In this document: one piece after another, positions 25,524 through 34,062 of the stretch
Position numbering within the stretch: position 1 is the first letter of the stretch
Layout of the letters: each line of letters starts with the position of its first letter
Source: Streptomyces sp. Root1304
GTDB taxonomy: Bacteria > Actinomycetota > Actinomycetes > Streptomycetales > Streptomycetaceae
DNA length: 64,000 nt
NCBI RefSeq assembly: GCF_001426405.1
Contig: NZ_LMEP01000003.1
Span: 62,001 to 126,000 of the forward strand
Direction of reading: 5' to 3'
Translations under genes and position numbers: made by a program
Notes under the pieces: model-generated
The model's database searches: none
What the model was told of the DNA's origin: nothing
Seen by the model: only the letters and a program-made list of their open reading frames with translations

Positions 25524-26870
25524 ATGACCGAAGTGCTTCTGCTCCTCCTGGCGCTCCTGCTCGCCGTGGCGTGCGGCGCCTTCGTCGCGGCCGAGTTCTC
25601 GCTGACCACGGTCGAGCGCGGCGAGCTCGAAGCCGCCGCCGGGCGCGGCGAGCGCGGCGCGGCCGGGGCCCTCAAGGCCGTCAGGTCGCTCACCTTCCAG
25701 CTCTCCGGCGCCCAGTTGGGCATCACCGTCACCAACCTGGTGGTCGGCATGCTCTCCGAGCCGTCGATCTCCAAGCTGATCCGCGGCCCGCTCGAAGACC
25801 TCGGCTTCTCCGAGTCCGTGGCCTCCTCGGTGGCACTGGTCCTGGGCACCGCCCTGTCGACCGTCGTCCTGATGGTCGTCGGCGAGCTGGTCCCGAAGAA
25901 CTGGGCGATCTCCTCGCCGCTCGCGGTCGCGAAGGTCGTCGCCACCCCCCAGCGGGTGTTCACGGCCGCCTTCAAGCCGTTGATCAGCCATCTCAACAAC
26001 ACCGCCAACCGGGTCCTGCGCCGCCTCGGCATGGAGCCGACCGAGGAGCTGGCCTCCGCCCGCTCCCCGCAGGAGCTGGTGGCGCTCGCCCGGCACTCCG
26101 CCAAGGAGGGCGCCCTGGAGGCGGACACGGCCGAGCTGTTCGTCCGCACCCTCAACCTGGCCGAGCTGACCGCAGAGAACGTGATGACGCCCCGCGTCCA
26201 GGTCACCGCCCTGGAGGTGCAGGCCACCGCCGAGGACGTCGCCAACGCGACCCGCGCGACCGGCCTGTCCCGCTTCCCCGTCTACCGCGGCAACCTCGAC
26301 TCGGTCGTCGGCATCGCGCACATCAAGGACGTGCTCGCCATACCGGCCGCGGAGCGCCCGCACCGCCGGATCGGGGAGCTGCTGCGCGAGCCGCTGCTCG
26401 TCCCCGAGACCCTCACCGTGGACCGTCTCCTGGACCGGCTGTCCGGGAAGCAGACGATGGCCGTGGTCATCGACGAGTACGGCGGCACGGCCGGGGTCGC
26501 GACCCTGGAGGACATCGTCGAGGAGGTCGTCGGCGAGGTCCGCGACGAGCACGACCCGCACGAGACGCCGGACCTGGCGCGGGCGGGCGAGGACGCGGAC
26601 GGCCGCGAACTGTGGTCCGCGGACGGCGCCGCCCGTACCGACCAGGTGGGCGCGATCGGACTGCGCGTCCCGGACGGCCCGTACGAGACGCTCGCCGGTG
26701 TCCTCGCCCATGAGCTGGGCCGCATCCCGGCCGTCGGCGACAGCGTGGAGCTCGCCGGATGGCGGCTCGACGTCGTCGACTCCTCGGGCCGGCGCGCGGC
26801 GCGCGTGCTGCTGCACGCCCCCGCGCACGACACCGCGCACGAGAACGAGACCGGGGAGGCCGGCCGATGA
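25524..26870 (+). CDS. CNNM-CBS-CorC transmembrane protein (HlyC/CorC family)
   Basis: This 448-residue membrane protein has the full architecture: an N-terminal CNNM/DUF21 domain with about three to four helices (residues about 1-170, including FVAAEFSLTTVERGELE and VGELVPKNWAI), a CBS pair (about 205-335, with VMTPRVQV and VVIDEYGGTAGVATLEDIVEE), and a CorC_HlyC domain at the C-terminus. The family is tied to Mg2+/Co2+ transport or efflux. The ATG at 25524 has GGAGGTGA before it. It overlaps the next gene as ATGA. Upstream lies a long leader with a possible uORF. Confidence 0.9.
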   Translation: MTEVLLLLLALLLAVACGAFVAAEFSLTTVERGELEAAAGRGERGAAGALKAVRSLTFQLSGAQLGITVTNLVVGMLSEPSISKLIRGPLEDLGFSESVASSVALVLGTALSTVVLMVVGELVPKNWAISSPLAVAKVVATPQRVFTAAFKPLISHLNNTANRVLRRLGMEPTEELASARSPQELVALARHSAKEGALEADTAELFVRTLNLAELTAENVMTPRVQVTALEVQATAEDVANATRATGLSRFPVYRGNLDSVVGIAHIKDVLAIPAAERPHRRIGELLREPLLVPETLTVDRLLDRLSGKQTMAVVIDEYGGTAGVATLEDIVEEVVGEVRDEHDPHETPDLARAGEDADGRELWSADGAARTDQVGAIGLRVPDGPYETLAGVLAHELGRIPAVGDSVELAGWRLDVVDSSGRRAARVLLHAPAHDTAHENETGEAGR

Positions 26871-27886
26871 TCGCCGTCCAGCTGTTGATCGGCTTCCTCA
26901 CCCTGGTCGTCAACGCCTTCTTCGTCGGCGCCGAGTTCGCCCTGATCTCGGTCCGCCGCAGCCAGATCGAGCCGCTGGCCGAGGCCGGGAACCGGCGGGC
27001 GCGCAGCGTCATCTGGGGCCTGGAGCACGTCTCCGCGATGCTCGCGGCGGCCCAGCTCGGCATCACGCTCTGCACCCTGGTGCTCGGCATCGTCGCCGAG
27101 CCGGCCATCGCGCACCTGCTCGAACCGGTCTTCGACGCGGTCGGCGTGCCGGAGGGCCTGGTCCACCCGATCTCGTTCGTGATCGCGCTGAGCGTGGCCA
27201 CGTACCTGCACATGCTGCTGGGCGAGATGGTCCCGAAGAACATCGCGCTGGCCGAGCCCACGCGCACCGCGCTGCTCCTCGGCCCGCCGCTGGTGGGGCT
27301 CTCACGGGCGCTGCGGCCGGTGATCTTCGCGATCAACGCCTTCGCGAACGCGCTGCTCCGGCTGTTGCGGGTGGAGGTCAAGGACGAGGTCGCGGCGACC
27401 TTCTCGGACGACGAGCTGGCCCGGATGGTCACCGACGCCGGTGACGCCGGACTCCTCGACGACCGCGCCGCCGAGCGGCTGCACGACGCCCTGGAGCTGG
27501 GCCGGCGCCCGGTCCGGGACGTCGTGATGCCGGCGGAGAAGGTGGTGTACGCGCAGGTCGGCACCACTCCCGAGGAGCTGGAGGCGCTGGCGGCGCGGAC
27601 GGGCTTCTCCCGTTTCCCCGTCGTCGACACCGACCACCGCATCCTGGGCTATCTGCACGTCAAGGACGCCCTGGACGTCACGCCGCGCGACCTGCCGTTC
27701 CCCGTGTCCGCGCTGCGGCCGATCGCCCGGGTCCGGGCGGCCACCCCGCTCGACGACGTCCTGACGGCGATGCGCCGCAGCCGGACCCATCTGGCGGCCG
27801 TCCTCGACGAGGACGGCAAGCCGGCCGGGCTCGTCACGATGGAAGACGTCCTGCGGGAACTGGTGGGCCGCCCGGCGGCGCCGTAA
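26867..27886 (+). CDS. CNNM-CBS transmembrane protein lacking the CorC domain
   Basis: This 339-residue paralogue of the preceding protein has the CNNM/DUF21 domain (FFVGAEFALISVRRSQIE and LGEMVPKNIALAEP) and a CBS pair (VVMPAEKVVYAQVG through LVTMEDVLRELVG) but ends right after the CBS domain, so the CorC_HlyC domain is missing. The start overlaps the previous stop as ATGA, so equal expression and a heteromeric complex are likely. Paired CNNM genes of this type are usual in actinobacteria. A strong convergent terminator follows 23 nt after the stop. Confidence 0.9.
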   Translation: MIAVQLLIGFLTLVVNAFFVGAEFALISVRRSQIEPLAEAGNRRARSVIWGLEHVSAMLAAAQLGITLCTLVLGIVAEPAIAHLLEPVFDAVGVPEGLVHPISFVIALSVATYLHMLLGEMVPKNIALAEPTRTALLLGPPLVGLSRALRPVIFAINAFANALLRLLRVEVKDEVAATFSDDELARMVTDAGDAGLLDDRAAERLHDALELGRRPVRDVVMPAEKVVYAQVGTTPEELEALAARTGFSRFPVVDTDHRILGYLHVKDALDVTPRDLPFPVSALRPIARVRAATPLDDVLTAMRRSRTHLAAVLDEDGKPAGLVTMEDVLRELVGRPAAP

Positions 27887-27909
27887 CCGGACGACGCGGG
27901 ACACGCACA

Positions 27910-27943
27910 CGAGGGGCCCCGGAATCTCTTCCGGGGCCCCTCG
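27910..27943. terminator. Bidirectional terminator
   Basis: A perfect 15-bp stem (27910-27924 with 27929-27943, loop TCTC) sits between the convergent genes ending at 27886 and 27951. Confidence 0.9.
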
Positions 27944-27950
27944 GCGTGGG

Positions 27951-29150
27951 TCAGAGCGCGGTGGCCGCCAGCCAGGCGTCGAGCAGGTCCGCGTCCCCCG
28001 AACGGTCGAAGCGGGGGTCGTCGGCGGCGTATCTGCGGTGCAGGAGCAGCAGCAGGTCCCCCGTACCGCCCTCGACTTGCACGGCGGGCGCGCCCGGGTC
28101 GGTCCGCGGCCCGCGCGCCCAGGTGAAGCCGCCCCCGCCGAGGGTGAGCGTCCAGGCGGTGTCCGCGTCGCGGGCCGCGAGGCGGATGACGGCGCCGTCG
28201 CGGTCGAGCTGGGCGAGCGGTTCGGCGGTCCACGGTATGTACGGGAGGTCGGCGAGGAGGTGGTCGACGGCGTCGGCGGCCGTAAGGGGGTCGATCGGGC
28301 CCGGTTCCCCGCCGAGCGCGATCTCGGCGTCGGCGAGGTGCACCAGCGACTCGCGGAGCAGCCGGCGGGGGTAGGAGCGCACGCGCGGGTCCGCGCCGGG
28401 GGACCAGACAGGTCCGTCGGGGTCGGCGGCGCGGAGGGTCGCCGCGAAGGACCCGGCGCCGGTGACCAGCCAGTCGGGGTACGCGGCGGGCTCCGCCGGA
28501 AGGTCGAGCGGCACGTCCTCGGGCCGTACGCGCACGGTGGCCCGCGTCCACACCAGGTGCTCGGCCCAGCGGTGCCCGGCGCCCAGGTGCCGGGTGAGGT
28601 CCGCGAGCGTCCAGCCGGGGCAGGTGGGGACGGGGGTGGCGGGGTCGGCGCCCCGGACGGCGGCGGCGAAGCGCAGGGCGTGGGCGGCCACGGCGTCGCA
28701 GGCGGCGGCGTGGGGGTCGGTGCCGGGGGCGCCCGGGGAGTCGGGGCCGGGATCGACGGGGGTCGTCTCCGGGGAGGCGGGGTGGGCGCCGCCGGAGGTC
28801 GCACCCGGGAAGGCGCGGTGCAGGCCGGCAGAGGCCGTGCCCGGGGCGACGGGCCGGGGCACCACGTGAGAGGCGGCGTCCGGGGCGTCCGGCTCCCCCA
28901 GGCCGAAGGTCTCCGGGAGCAGGAGCAGCTCGTCCCGGTCGGGGCCCTCCGGCCGTCGCAGCGCCACCTCGCGGAACAGTCCGTCGAGGGCGCGCCGGTC
29001 GGCCGCCGGGAGTCCGGCGAGCGTGTGGCCGGTGCTCTCCAGCCATTTCACGGCGATGTCGGGGTCGAGGACCTCGTCGTCGCAGGTCGCCACCGCCGTC
29101 ACCAGCTCGGCCAGGGCCTCGGCCAGTGCGCCCGTCAGCGCGTCGGTCAT
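27951..29150 (-). CDS. Maleylpyruvate isomerase family (mycothiol-dependent-like) protein with N-terminal extension
   Basis: This 399-residue protein combines an N-terminal helical domain of about 90 residues (CDDEVLDPDIAVKWLESTG as landmark), a disordered Pro/Thr/Gly linker (about 95-150), and a C-terminal DinB-like domain of the maleylpyruvate isomerase family, with PTCPGWTLADLTRHLG and HLADAEIALGG blocks. Family members often use mycothiol, the actinobacterial thiol. The N-terminal domain resembles stand-alone Streptomyces proteins of unknown function, so this may be a fusion. It is divergent from the GDSL hydrolase; a perfect 16-bp palindrome lies between them. The start at 29150 has GGGGAGA upstream on the coding strand. 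Confidence 0.78.
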   Translation of the reverse strand: MTDALTGALAEALAELVTAVATCDDEVLDPDIAVKWLESTGHTLAGLPAADRRALDGLFREVALRRPEGPDRDELLLLPETFGLGEPDAPDAASHVVPRPVAPGTASAGLHRAFPGATSGGAHPASPETTPVDPGPDSPGAPGTDPHAAACDAVAAHALRFAAAVRGADPATPVPTCPGWTLADLTRHLGAGHRWAEHLVWTRATVRVRPEDVPLDLPAEPAAYPDWLVTGAGSFAATLRAADPDGPVWSPGADPRVRSYPRRLLRESLVHLADAEIALGGEPGPIDPLTAADAVDHLLADLPYIPWTAEPLAQLDRDGAVIRLAARDADTAWTLTLGGGGFTWARGPRTDPGAPAVQVEGGTGDLLLLLHRRYAADDPRFDRSGDADLLDAWLAATAL

Positions 29151-29187
29151 CGGGTCTCCCCTCCCGGGTCCTCCACGGCACCTCTCG

Positions 29188-29205
29188 CATACCGCGCGGT
29201 ATGAT
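29188..29205. promoter_or_regulatory. 16-bp palindromic operator overlapping a -10 box
   Basis: CATACCGC-GCGGTATG (29188-29203) is a perfect palindrome in the 64-nt divergent gap. Its end overlaps TATGAT (29200-29205), a good -10 hexamer for the GDSL hydrolase gene starting at 29215. TetR- or PadR-type repressors bind sites like this. No regulator gene is adjacent. Confidence 0.6.
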
Positions 29206-29214
29206 CGCTCCGCC

Positions 29215-29997
29215 ATGGAGATCAATGCCACGTACAACAGTCTCGTCGCCGTCGGCGACAGCTTCACCGAGGGTATGTCGGACCTGAAGCCCGACGGTTC
29301 CTACCGCGGCTGGGCGGACGTCCTCGCGGGCCGTCTCGCCTCCCGCGCCCCCGGCTTCCGCTACGCGAACCTCGCGGTGCGTGGGAAGCTCATCGGGCAG
29401 ATCGTCGAGGAGCAAGTCGACCTGGCCGCAGGCATGAAGGCCGATGTGGTGACCCTGGTCGGCGGCCTCAACGACACCCTCCGCCCCAAGGTCGACATGG
29501 TCCGGGTGCGGGACCTCCTCACCGAGGCAGTGGAACGCCTCACACCGGCCTGCGGACAGCTGGTCCTGATGCGGAGCCCGGGCCGGAACGGCCCCGTCAT
29601 GGAGCGCTTCCGCCCCCGGATGGAGGAGCTCTTCACCCATGTCGACGAGCTGGCCGCCCGGCACGGTGCCCTGGTCGTGGACCTGTACGGCGCCCCTTCG
29701 CTCGGGGACCAGCGGATGTGGGACGTGGACCGGCTCCATCTGACCGCCGACGGGCACCGGCGGGTCGCCGAGGCGGTGTGGCAGACCCTCGGCCTCCCGC
29801 CCGAGGAGGACTGGCGGACGCCGCTGCCCCCGTCGGCGCCGCCCGGCTGGGCGAGCAGGCGGGTCGCCGACGCCCGGTTCGCCCGGGAGCACCTGGGGCC
29901 GTGGATCGGCCGCCGGCTGACGGGCCGCTCGTCCGGGGACGGCCGGGCACCGAAGCGTCCCGAGCTGCTGCCGTACGAGCCTCCGGCCGTCCCGTAG
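29215..29997 (+). CDS. SGNH/GDSL-family hydrolase
   Basis: This 260-residue cytoplasmic esterase/lipase of the SGNH type has block I VGDSFTEGM (Ser nucleophile at residue 15), block III GGLNDTLRPK and the C-terminal DRLHLTADGH with the catalytic Asp-x2-His. There is no signal peptide. It would cleave esters or acyl groups of unknown substrates. The ATG at 29215 is 9 nt after TATGAT, so the transcript is nearly leaderless. The C-terminal 60 residues are Pro/Arg-rich. The palindrome overlapping its -10 suggests repression by an unlinked factor. Confidence 0.88.
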   Translation: MEINATYNSLVAVGDSFTEGMSDLKPDGSYRGWADVLAGRLASRAPGFRYANLAVRGKLIGQIVEEQVDLAAGMKADVVTLVGGLNDTLRPKVDMVRVRDLLTEAVERLTPACGQLVLMRSPGRNGPVMERFRPRMEELFTHVDELAARHGALVVDLYGAPSLGDQRMWDVDRLHLTADGHRRVAEAVWQTLGLPPEEDWRTPLPPSAPPGWASRRVADARFAREHLGPWIGRRLTGRSSGDGRAPKRPELLPYEPPAVP

Positions 29998-30080
29998 CGG
30001 ACGCGCCGGGCCCGCGGGTGACCTGCGTCTCGTAGCAAGCTCCATACGGGACCGTGGCGCTGGCCTGCAGAAACCGCCAG

Positions 30081-30086
30081 TAGAAT
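30081..30086 (+). promoter_or_regulatory. -10 box of purB, leaderless transcript likely
   Basis: TAGAAT at 30081-30086 is an excellent actinobacterial -10. The GTG of purB starts 8 nt later with no ribosome site, so transcription probably begins at or next to the start codon. No clear -35 is seen. Confidence 0.55.
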
Positions 30087-30094
30087 CTGTCCAC

Positions 30095-31537
30095 GTGACT
30101 GCTGTGACTGCGAAGCCCCGCATCCCCAACGTTCTGGCCGGCCGCTACGCCTCCGCGGAGCTCGCCGTCCTCTGGTCCCCCGAGCAGAAGGTGAAGCTGG
30201 AGCGTCAGCTCTGGCTCGCCGTGCTGCGTGCGCAGAAGGACCTCGGGATCGAGGTTCCGGAGGCCGCGCTCGCCGACTACGAGCGCGTGCTCGACCAGGT
30301 CGACCTCGGCTCCATCGCCGAGCGCGAGAAGGTCACCCGGCACGACGTGAAGGCCCGGATCGAGGAGTTCAACGCCCTCGCCGGCCACGAGCACGTCCAC
30401 AAGGGCATGACCTCGCGCGACCTCACCGAGAACGTCGAGCAGCTGCAGATCCGGCTCTCCCTGGAGCTGATGCGGGACCGTACGGTCGCCGTCCTCGGCC
30501 GCCTCGGCAAGCTCTCCGCGGAGTACGCGGAGCTGGTCATGGCGGGTCGCTCGCACAACGTCGCCGCCCAGGCCACCACCCTCGGCAAGCGCTTCGCGAC
30601 GGCGGCGGACGAGCTGCTCGTGGCGTACGGCCGCCTCGAGGAGCTGCTCGGCCGCTACCCGCTGCGCGGCATCAAGGGCCCGGTCGGCACCGCGCAGGAC
30701 ATGCTGGACCTGCTCGGCGGCGACGCCGGCAAGCTCGCCGACCTGGAGCAGCGGATCGCCGGTCACCTCGGCTTCGCCCACGCCTTCACCTCGGTCGGCC
30801 AGGTCTACCCGCGCTCGCTCGACTACGACGTGGTGACCTCGCTGGTGCAGCTGGCCGCCGCCCCGTCGTCGATCGCCAAGACGATCCGCCTGATGGCGGG
30901 CCACGAGCTGGTCACCGAGGGCTTCAAGCCCGGCCAGGTCGGTTCCTCGGCGATGCCGCACAAGATGAACACCCGCTCCTGCGAGCGCGTCAACGGCCTG
31001 ATGGTCATCCTGCGCGGCTACGCGTCGATGACCGGCGAGCTGGCCGGTGACCAGTGGAACGAGGGCGACGTGTCCTGCTCCGTGGTCCGCCGGGTCGCGC
31101 TGCCCGACGCGTTCTTCGCGCTGGACGGCCTCCTGGAGACCTTCCTGACCGTGCTCGACGAGTTCGGCGCCTTCCCGGCCGTCGTCGCCCGCGAGCTCGA
31201 CCGCTACCTGCCGTTCCTGGCGACCACCAAGGTCCTCATGGGCGCGGTGCGCGCGGGCGTCGGCCGCGAGGTCGCCCACGAGGCGATCAAGGAGAACGCG
31301 GTGGCCTCCGCCCTCGCGATGCGCGAGCAGGGCGCCGAGCGCAACGAGCTGCTCGACAAGCTGGCCGCCGACGAGCGCATCCCGCTGGACCGGGCGCAGC
31401 TCGACGAGCTGATGGCGGACAAGCTGTCCTTCACCGGTGCCGCCGCCGACCAGGTCGCGGCCGTCGTCGCACGCGTCGAGGACATCCTGAAGCAGCACCC
31501 CGAGGCCGCCGCCTACACCCCCGGCGCGATCCTCTGA
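30095..31537 (+). CDS. purB: Adenylosuccinate lyase
   Basis: This 480-residue fumarase/aspartase-superfamily enzyme cleaves SAICAR and adenylosuccinate in purine synthesis. The superfamily signature GSSAMPHKMNTR is intact, with AGRSHNVAAQATT and TSRDLTENVEQ also conserved. It begins at a GTG 8 nt after a strong -10 box without a ribosome site, so the mRNA may be leaderless; a second GTG follows four codons on. Its stop overlaps the probable start of the mug-like gene, so they form a two-gene unit. Length and motifs are normal. Confidence 0.96.
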   Translation: MTAVTAKPRIPNVLAGRYASAELAVLWSPEQKVKLERQLWLAVLRAQKDLGIEVPEAALADYERVLDQVDLGSIAEREKVTRHDVKARIEEFNALAGHEHVHKGMTSRDLTENVEQLQIRLSLELMRDRTVAVLGRLGKLSAEYAELVMAGRSHNVAAQATTLGKRFATAADELLVAYGRLEELLGRYPLRGIKGPVGTAQDMLDLLGGDAGKLADLEQRIAGHLGFAHAFTSVGQVYPRSLDYDVVTSLVQLAAAPSSIAKTIRLMAGHELVTEGFKPGQVGSSAMPHKMNTRSCERVNGLMVILRGYASMTGELAGDQWNEGDVSCSVVRRVALPDAFFALDGLLETFLTVLDEFGAFPAVVARELDRYLPFLATTKVLMGAVRAGVGREVAHEAIKENAVASALAMREQGAERNELLDKLAADERIPLDRAQLDELMADKLSFTGAAADQVAAVVARVEDILKQHPEAAAYTPGAIL

Positions 31538-32091
31538 CCGGGACCCCCCGGTTCACCAAGGAGCAGCTGGAGGCCGCCCTCGACCGCGTCGTTCCCGACG
31601 TGGTCGCGGGCGGCCTTTCGGTGTTGTTCTGCGGGATCAACCCGGGTCTCATGACGGCGGCGACGGGCCACCACTTCGCCCGCCCCGGCAACCGCTTCTG
31701 GCCGGTGCTCCATCTGTCCGGGTTCACTCCGCGGCAGCTGCGGCCGGACGAGCAGGAGGAACTCCTTGCGTACGGCCTCGGGATCACGAACGTGGTGGCG
31801 CGGGCGACCGCGCGGGCCGACGAACTGACCCGTGAGGAGTTCCGCGAGGGCGGGCGGATCCTGTCCGCGAAGGTCGAGCGGCTGGCGCCGCGCTGGCTCG
31901 CGGTCGTCGGCGTCACCGCGTACCGCACGGCCTTCGACGAGCCGAAGGCCGTCATCGGGCCGCAGCGGCGGACGATCGGCACCACCCGGGTCTGGGCGCT
32001 GCCGAACCCGAGCGGTCTCAACGCGCACTGGACGGCGGCGACGATGGCCGAGGAGTACGCCCGGCTCCGGGAGGCCGCACAGGCCGCCTGA
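31534..32091 (+). CDS. mug: G/U mismatch-specific DNA glycosylase (Mug family)
   Basis: This protein of about 185 residues belongs to the uracil/thymine-DNA glycosylase (Mug/TDG) family. It has motif 1 CGINPGL (about residues 33-39), the DNA-intercalating region HFARPGNRFWP, and motif 2 PNPSGLN. It removes uracil or ethenocytosine from mispairs in base-excision repair. There is no ATG, GTG or TTG between the purB end and the conserved core; the CTG at 31534 overlaps the purB stop as CTGA and is the best start, with translation coupled to purB. A start inside purB is the alternative. Confidence in family is high, in the start moderate. Confidence 0.82.
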   Translation: MTGTPRFTKEQLEAALDRVVPDVVAGGLSVLFCGINPGLMTAATGHHFARPGNRFWPVLHLSGFTPRQLRPDEQEELLAYGLGITNVVARATARADELTREEFREGGRILSAKVERLAPRWLAVVGVTAYRTAFDEPKAVIGPQRRTIGTTRVWALPNPSGLNAHWTAATMAEEYARLREAAQAA

Positions 32092-32148
32092 CCGCTGTCC
32101 CGCCCGGGCCGCCCGGGTCCGTCCGGGTCCGTCCGACCGGGCCCGGTT

Positions 32149-32185
32149 GTCTCAGGGGCAGGTCGGGTCGTCTCAGGGCAGGTCG
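32149..32185. repeat. Short tandem duplication at the end of a gene
   Basis: GTCTCAGGGGCAGGTCG (32149-32165) and GTCTCAGGGCAGGTCG (32170-32185) are near-identical and contain the stop codon region of the minus-strand gene 32173-32580. They look like a slippage duplication of the gene's 3' end. Confidence 0.6.
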
Positions 32186-32580
32186 ACGGTGGTCACCACG
32201 GCGAGGAGCTGGAAGGGCAGTTCCTTGTCCCACTGGGAGACGCCGAGGCCGATCCAGGCCCCGTCGACCCGCCACAGGACCAGGTCCGGGGTGTGGCAGC
32301 TGAGCGTGGACCAGGGCTCGGGTATCGACTCGCCCTCCATGCTCCGCTCCAGGACCGGGCCGAGGAGGAGTTCCCTCGGTTCGCCCCAGCGCCCGGTGAG
32401 GAGGACGGCGAGGCCGTCGCGTTCCGCTTGGTACTGGTCCTCGGCGATCTCCCGGCCCGTGCCGTCGTCCTCCCAGAACTCCTCGCTGGTCGCGAGTTCC
32501 GCCAGGTGGAACCCCGGCCCGCCGTCGAATCCGCGCGCGCGGAGCGAGTCGATCGCCGTGAGATGGTCTGCCGTGGTCAT
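32173..32580 (-). CDS. Hypothetical protein
   Basis: This 135-residue soluble acidic protein starts MTTADHLTAIDSLRARGF and has several Trp and Gly residues, including a conserved-looking WRVDGAWIGLGVSQWDKELPF (landmark, split at DGAWIGLG). No signal peptide, helix pattern or known motif is evident; the layout, a small mixed alpha/beta protein, is like many actinobacterial proteins of unknown function. The ATG at 32580 is used; an open frame upstream to 33699 is antisense to the ROK gene. Its 3' end overlaps a short duplication. I make no functional claim. Confidence 0.68.
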   Translation of the reverse strand: MTTADHLTAIDSLRARGFDGGPGFHLAELATSEEFWEDDGTGREIAEDQYQAERDGLAVLLTGRWGEPRELLLGPVLERSMEGESIPEPWSTLSCHTPDLVLWRVDGAWIGLGVSQWDKELPFQLLAVVTTVDLP

Positions 32581-32787
32581 GGACCCAGTAAAGCGTCCAC
32601 CACTGACAGTTGGCGCCGCGTCAGGTGCGGCGGGCGGTCGCGGGAGCGACGGCGGGGCGGCGCGCGCGGGGTGGGCGGCCGGGGCGCGGCCGGTGCGGGC
32701 CGGAGGCGGGGCGGGGGCGGCACTCGCCGCGACCGGGCCCATTGAGTACCATCCGCCGGAGAGGTGCACGAGCTGGGAGGACACACT

Positions 32788-33945
32788 GTGGGGCGGCTGA
32801 CCGGCGGGGATCCGTCTCTGCTGCGGCGGATCAACTCCGCGGTGGTACTCCATGCCCTGAGGGGCGCCGACGCGCCGACGCTCACGGACCTGACCCGGAT
32901 CACCGGCCTGTCGCGGCCCACGGTCGAGGGTGTCGTCGAGGGGCTCATGGAGGGTGGTCTCGTCGTCGAGGCGGCGCCCGAGGAGGGCGAGGCCCGGCGC
33001 CAGGGGCGCCCGGCGCGGAGGTTCCGCTTCCGCGCGGAGGCCGGTCATCTGCTCGGCATCGAGATCGGTCCGCACCGGGTGGCCGCACTGCTGTCCGGTC
33101 TGGACGGGCGGATCATCGGCGCCGGTGCGCGCGAGGTGTCGGAGTCGGCGCCCGAGGACGAGCGCCTCGACCGGGTGCGTACGGTCGTGGCCGACGTGCT
33201 GCGCAGGGCCGGGGTCGCCCGGTCCAATCTGCGGGCCGTCGGCGTCGGCACCCCCGGCATCGTGGAGGCCGACGGCACGGTCCGGCTCGGCACGGCGCTG
33301 CCGGGCTGGACGGGTCTCGCGCTGGGCGAGCGGCTGCGGCGCTCCTTCCGCTGCCCGGTGATCGTGGAGAACGACGCGAACGCGGCGGCCGTCGCCGAGC
33401 ACTGGAAGGGTGCCGCGACCGACTCCGACGACATCGTGTTCGTGCTCGCGGGGCTGAGCCCGGGGGCCGGTTCGCTGATCGGCGGCCGGCTGCACCGCGG
33501 TTTCGGCGGTGCGGCCGGCGAGATCGGCGCCCTGCACCTGCTCGGCCGGGGCGTCACCCCCGAGCATCTGCTCTCGACCACCGACGAGCCCTTGCACCCG
33601 CTGGACGAGCAGGCGGTCGCGGAGGTCTTCGCGCTGGCCAAGAAGGGCGACGCGCGGGCCGAGGCGGCGGTGGAGCGGTTCATCCAGCGCCTCGTGCACG
33701 ACGTGGCGGCGCTGGTCCTGGCGATCGACCCCGAGCTGGTGGTGGTCGGCGGCTGGGCGGCCGGTCTGGACGGTGTGCTCCAGCCGCTCCGGGAGGAGCT
33801 GGCACGGTTCTGCCTGCGGCCGCCGCGGGTGGTGCTGTCCCTGCTCGGCGAGGCCGCGGTGGGCACCGGCGCACTACGGCTCGCCCTCGACCACGTCGAG
33901 GAGCAGCTCTTCGCCGTCGACGGCACGGTGACGGCCCGCCGCTAG
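32788..33945 (+). CDS. ROK-family transcriptional regulator
   Basis: This 385-residue protein has an N-terminal winged helix-turn-helix (TDLTRITGLSRPTVEGVVEGL, split landmark) and a C-terminal sugar-kinase-like ROK domain with LGIEIGPHRVAAL, VENDANAAAVAEH and GFGGAAGEIG. It is a NagC/XylR-like repressor or activator of sugar genes. The usual zinc motif CxCGxxGC of ROK proteins is absent after GEIG (LHLLGRGVT follows), so it is a divergent, probably non-kinase member. The GTG at 32788 is preferred over one at 32764 because GGGAGGA lies just upstream. Its 3' end is copied in a 38-bp tandem repeat. A gntR gene converges on it. Confidence 0.85.
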   Translation: MGRLTGGDPSLLRRINSAVVLHALRGADAPTLTDLTRITGLSRPTVEGVVEGLMEGGLVVEAAPEEGEARRQGRPARRFRFRAEAGHLLGIEIGPHRVAALLSGLDGRIIGAGAREVSESAPEDERLDRVRTVVADVLRRAGVARSNLRAVGVGTPGIVEADGTVRLGTALPGWTGLALGERLRRSFRCPVIVENDANAAAVAEHWKGAATDSDDIVFVLAGLSPGAGSLIGGRLHRGFGGAAGEIGALHLLGRGVTPEHLLSTTDEPLHPLDEQAVAEVFALAKKGDARAEAAVERFIQRLVHDVAALVLAIDPELVVVGGWAAGLDGVLQPLREELARFCLRPPRVVLSLLGEAAVGTGALRLALDHVEEQLFAVDGTVTARR

Positions 33946-34025
33946 CAGGTCCGTACGACGACACGGTGACGGCCTGCCGCCGGCGGTTCCGTACGACGAC
34001 ACGGTGACGGCCCGCCGCCAGGGGT
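33912..34025. repeat. Three-copy 38-bp tandem repeat at the end of the ROK gene
   Basis: Units start at about 33912, 33950 and 33988. Units 2 and 3 share TCCGTACGACGACACGG and GACGGCC; unit 1 holds the last codons and stop of the ROK gene (ACGGTGACGGCC core). The third unit feeds the left arm of the following terminator. Confidence 0.8.
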
Positions 34026-34043
34026 TCCTGGTGGCGGGCCGTC
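34006..34043. terminator. Bidirectional terminator
   Basis: A 17-bp stem (34006-34022 with 34027-34043, loop GGTT, one G-U pair) lies between the convergent ROK and gntR genes. The left arm comes from the third tandem repeat unit. Confidence 0.85.
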
Positions 34044-34062
34044 GGCCGGTGTTCGTGGGGTG

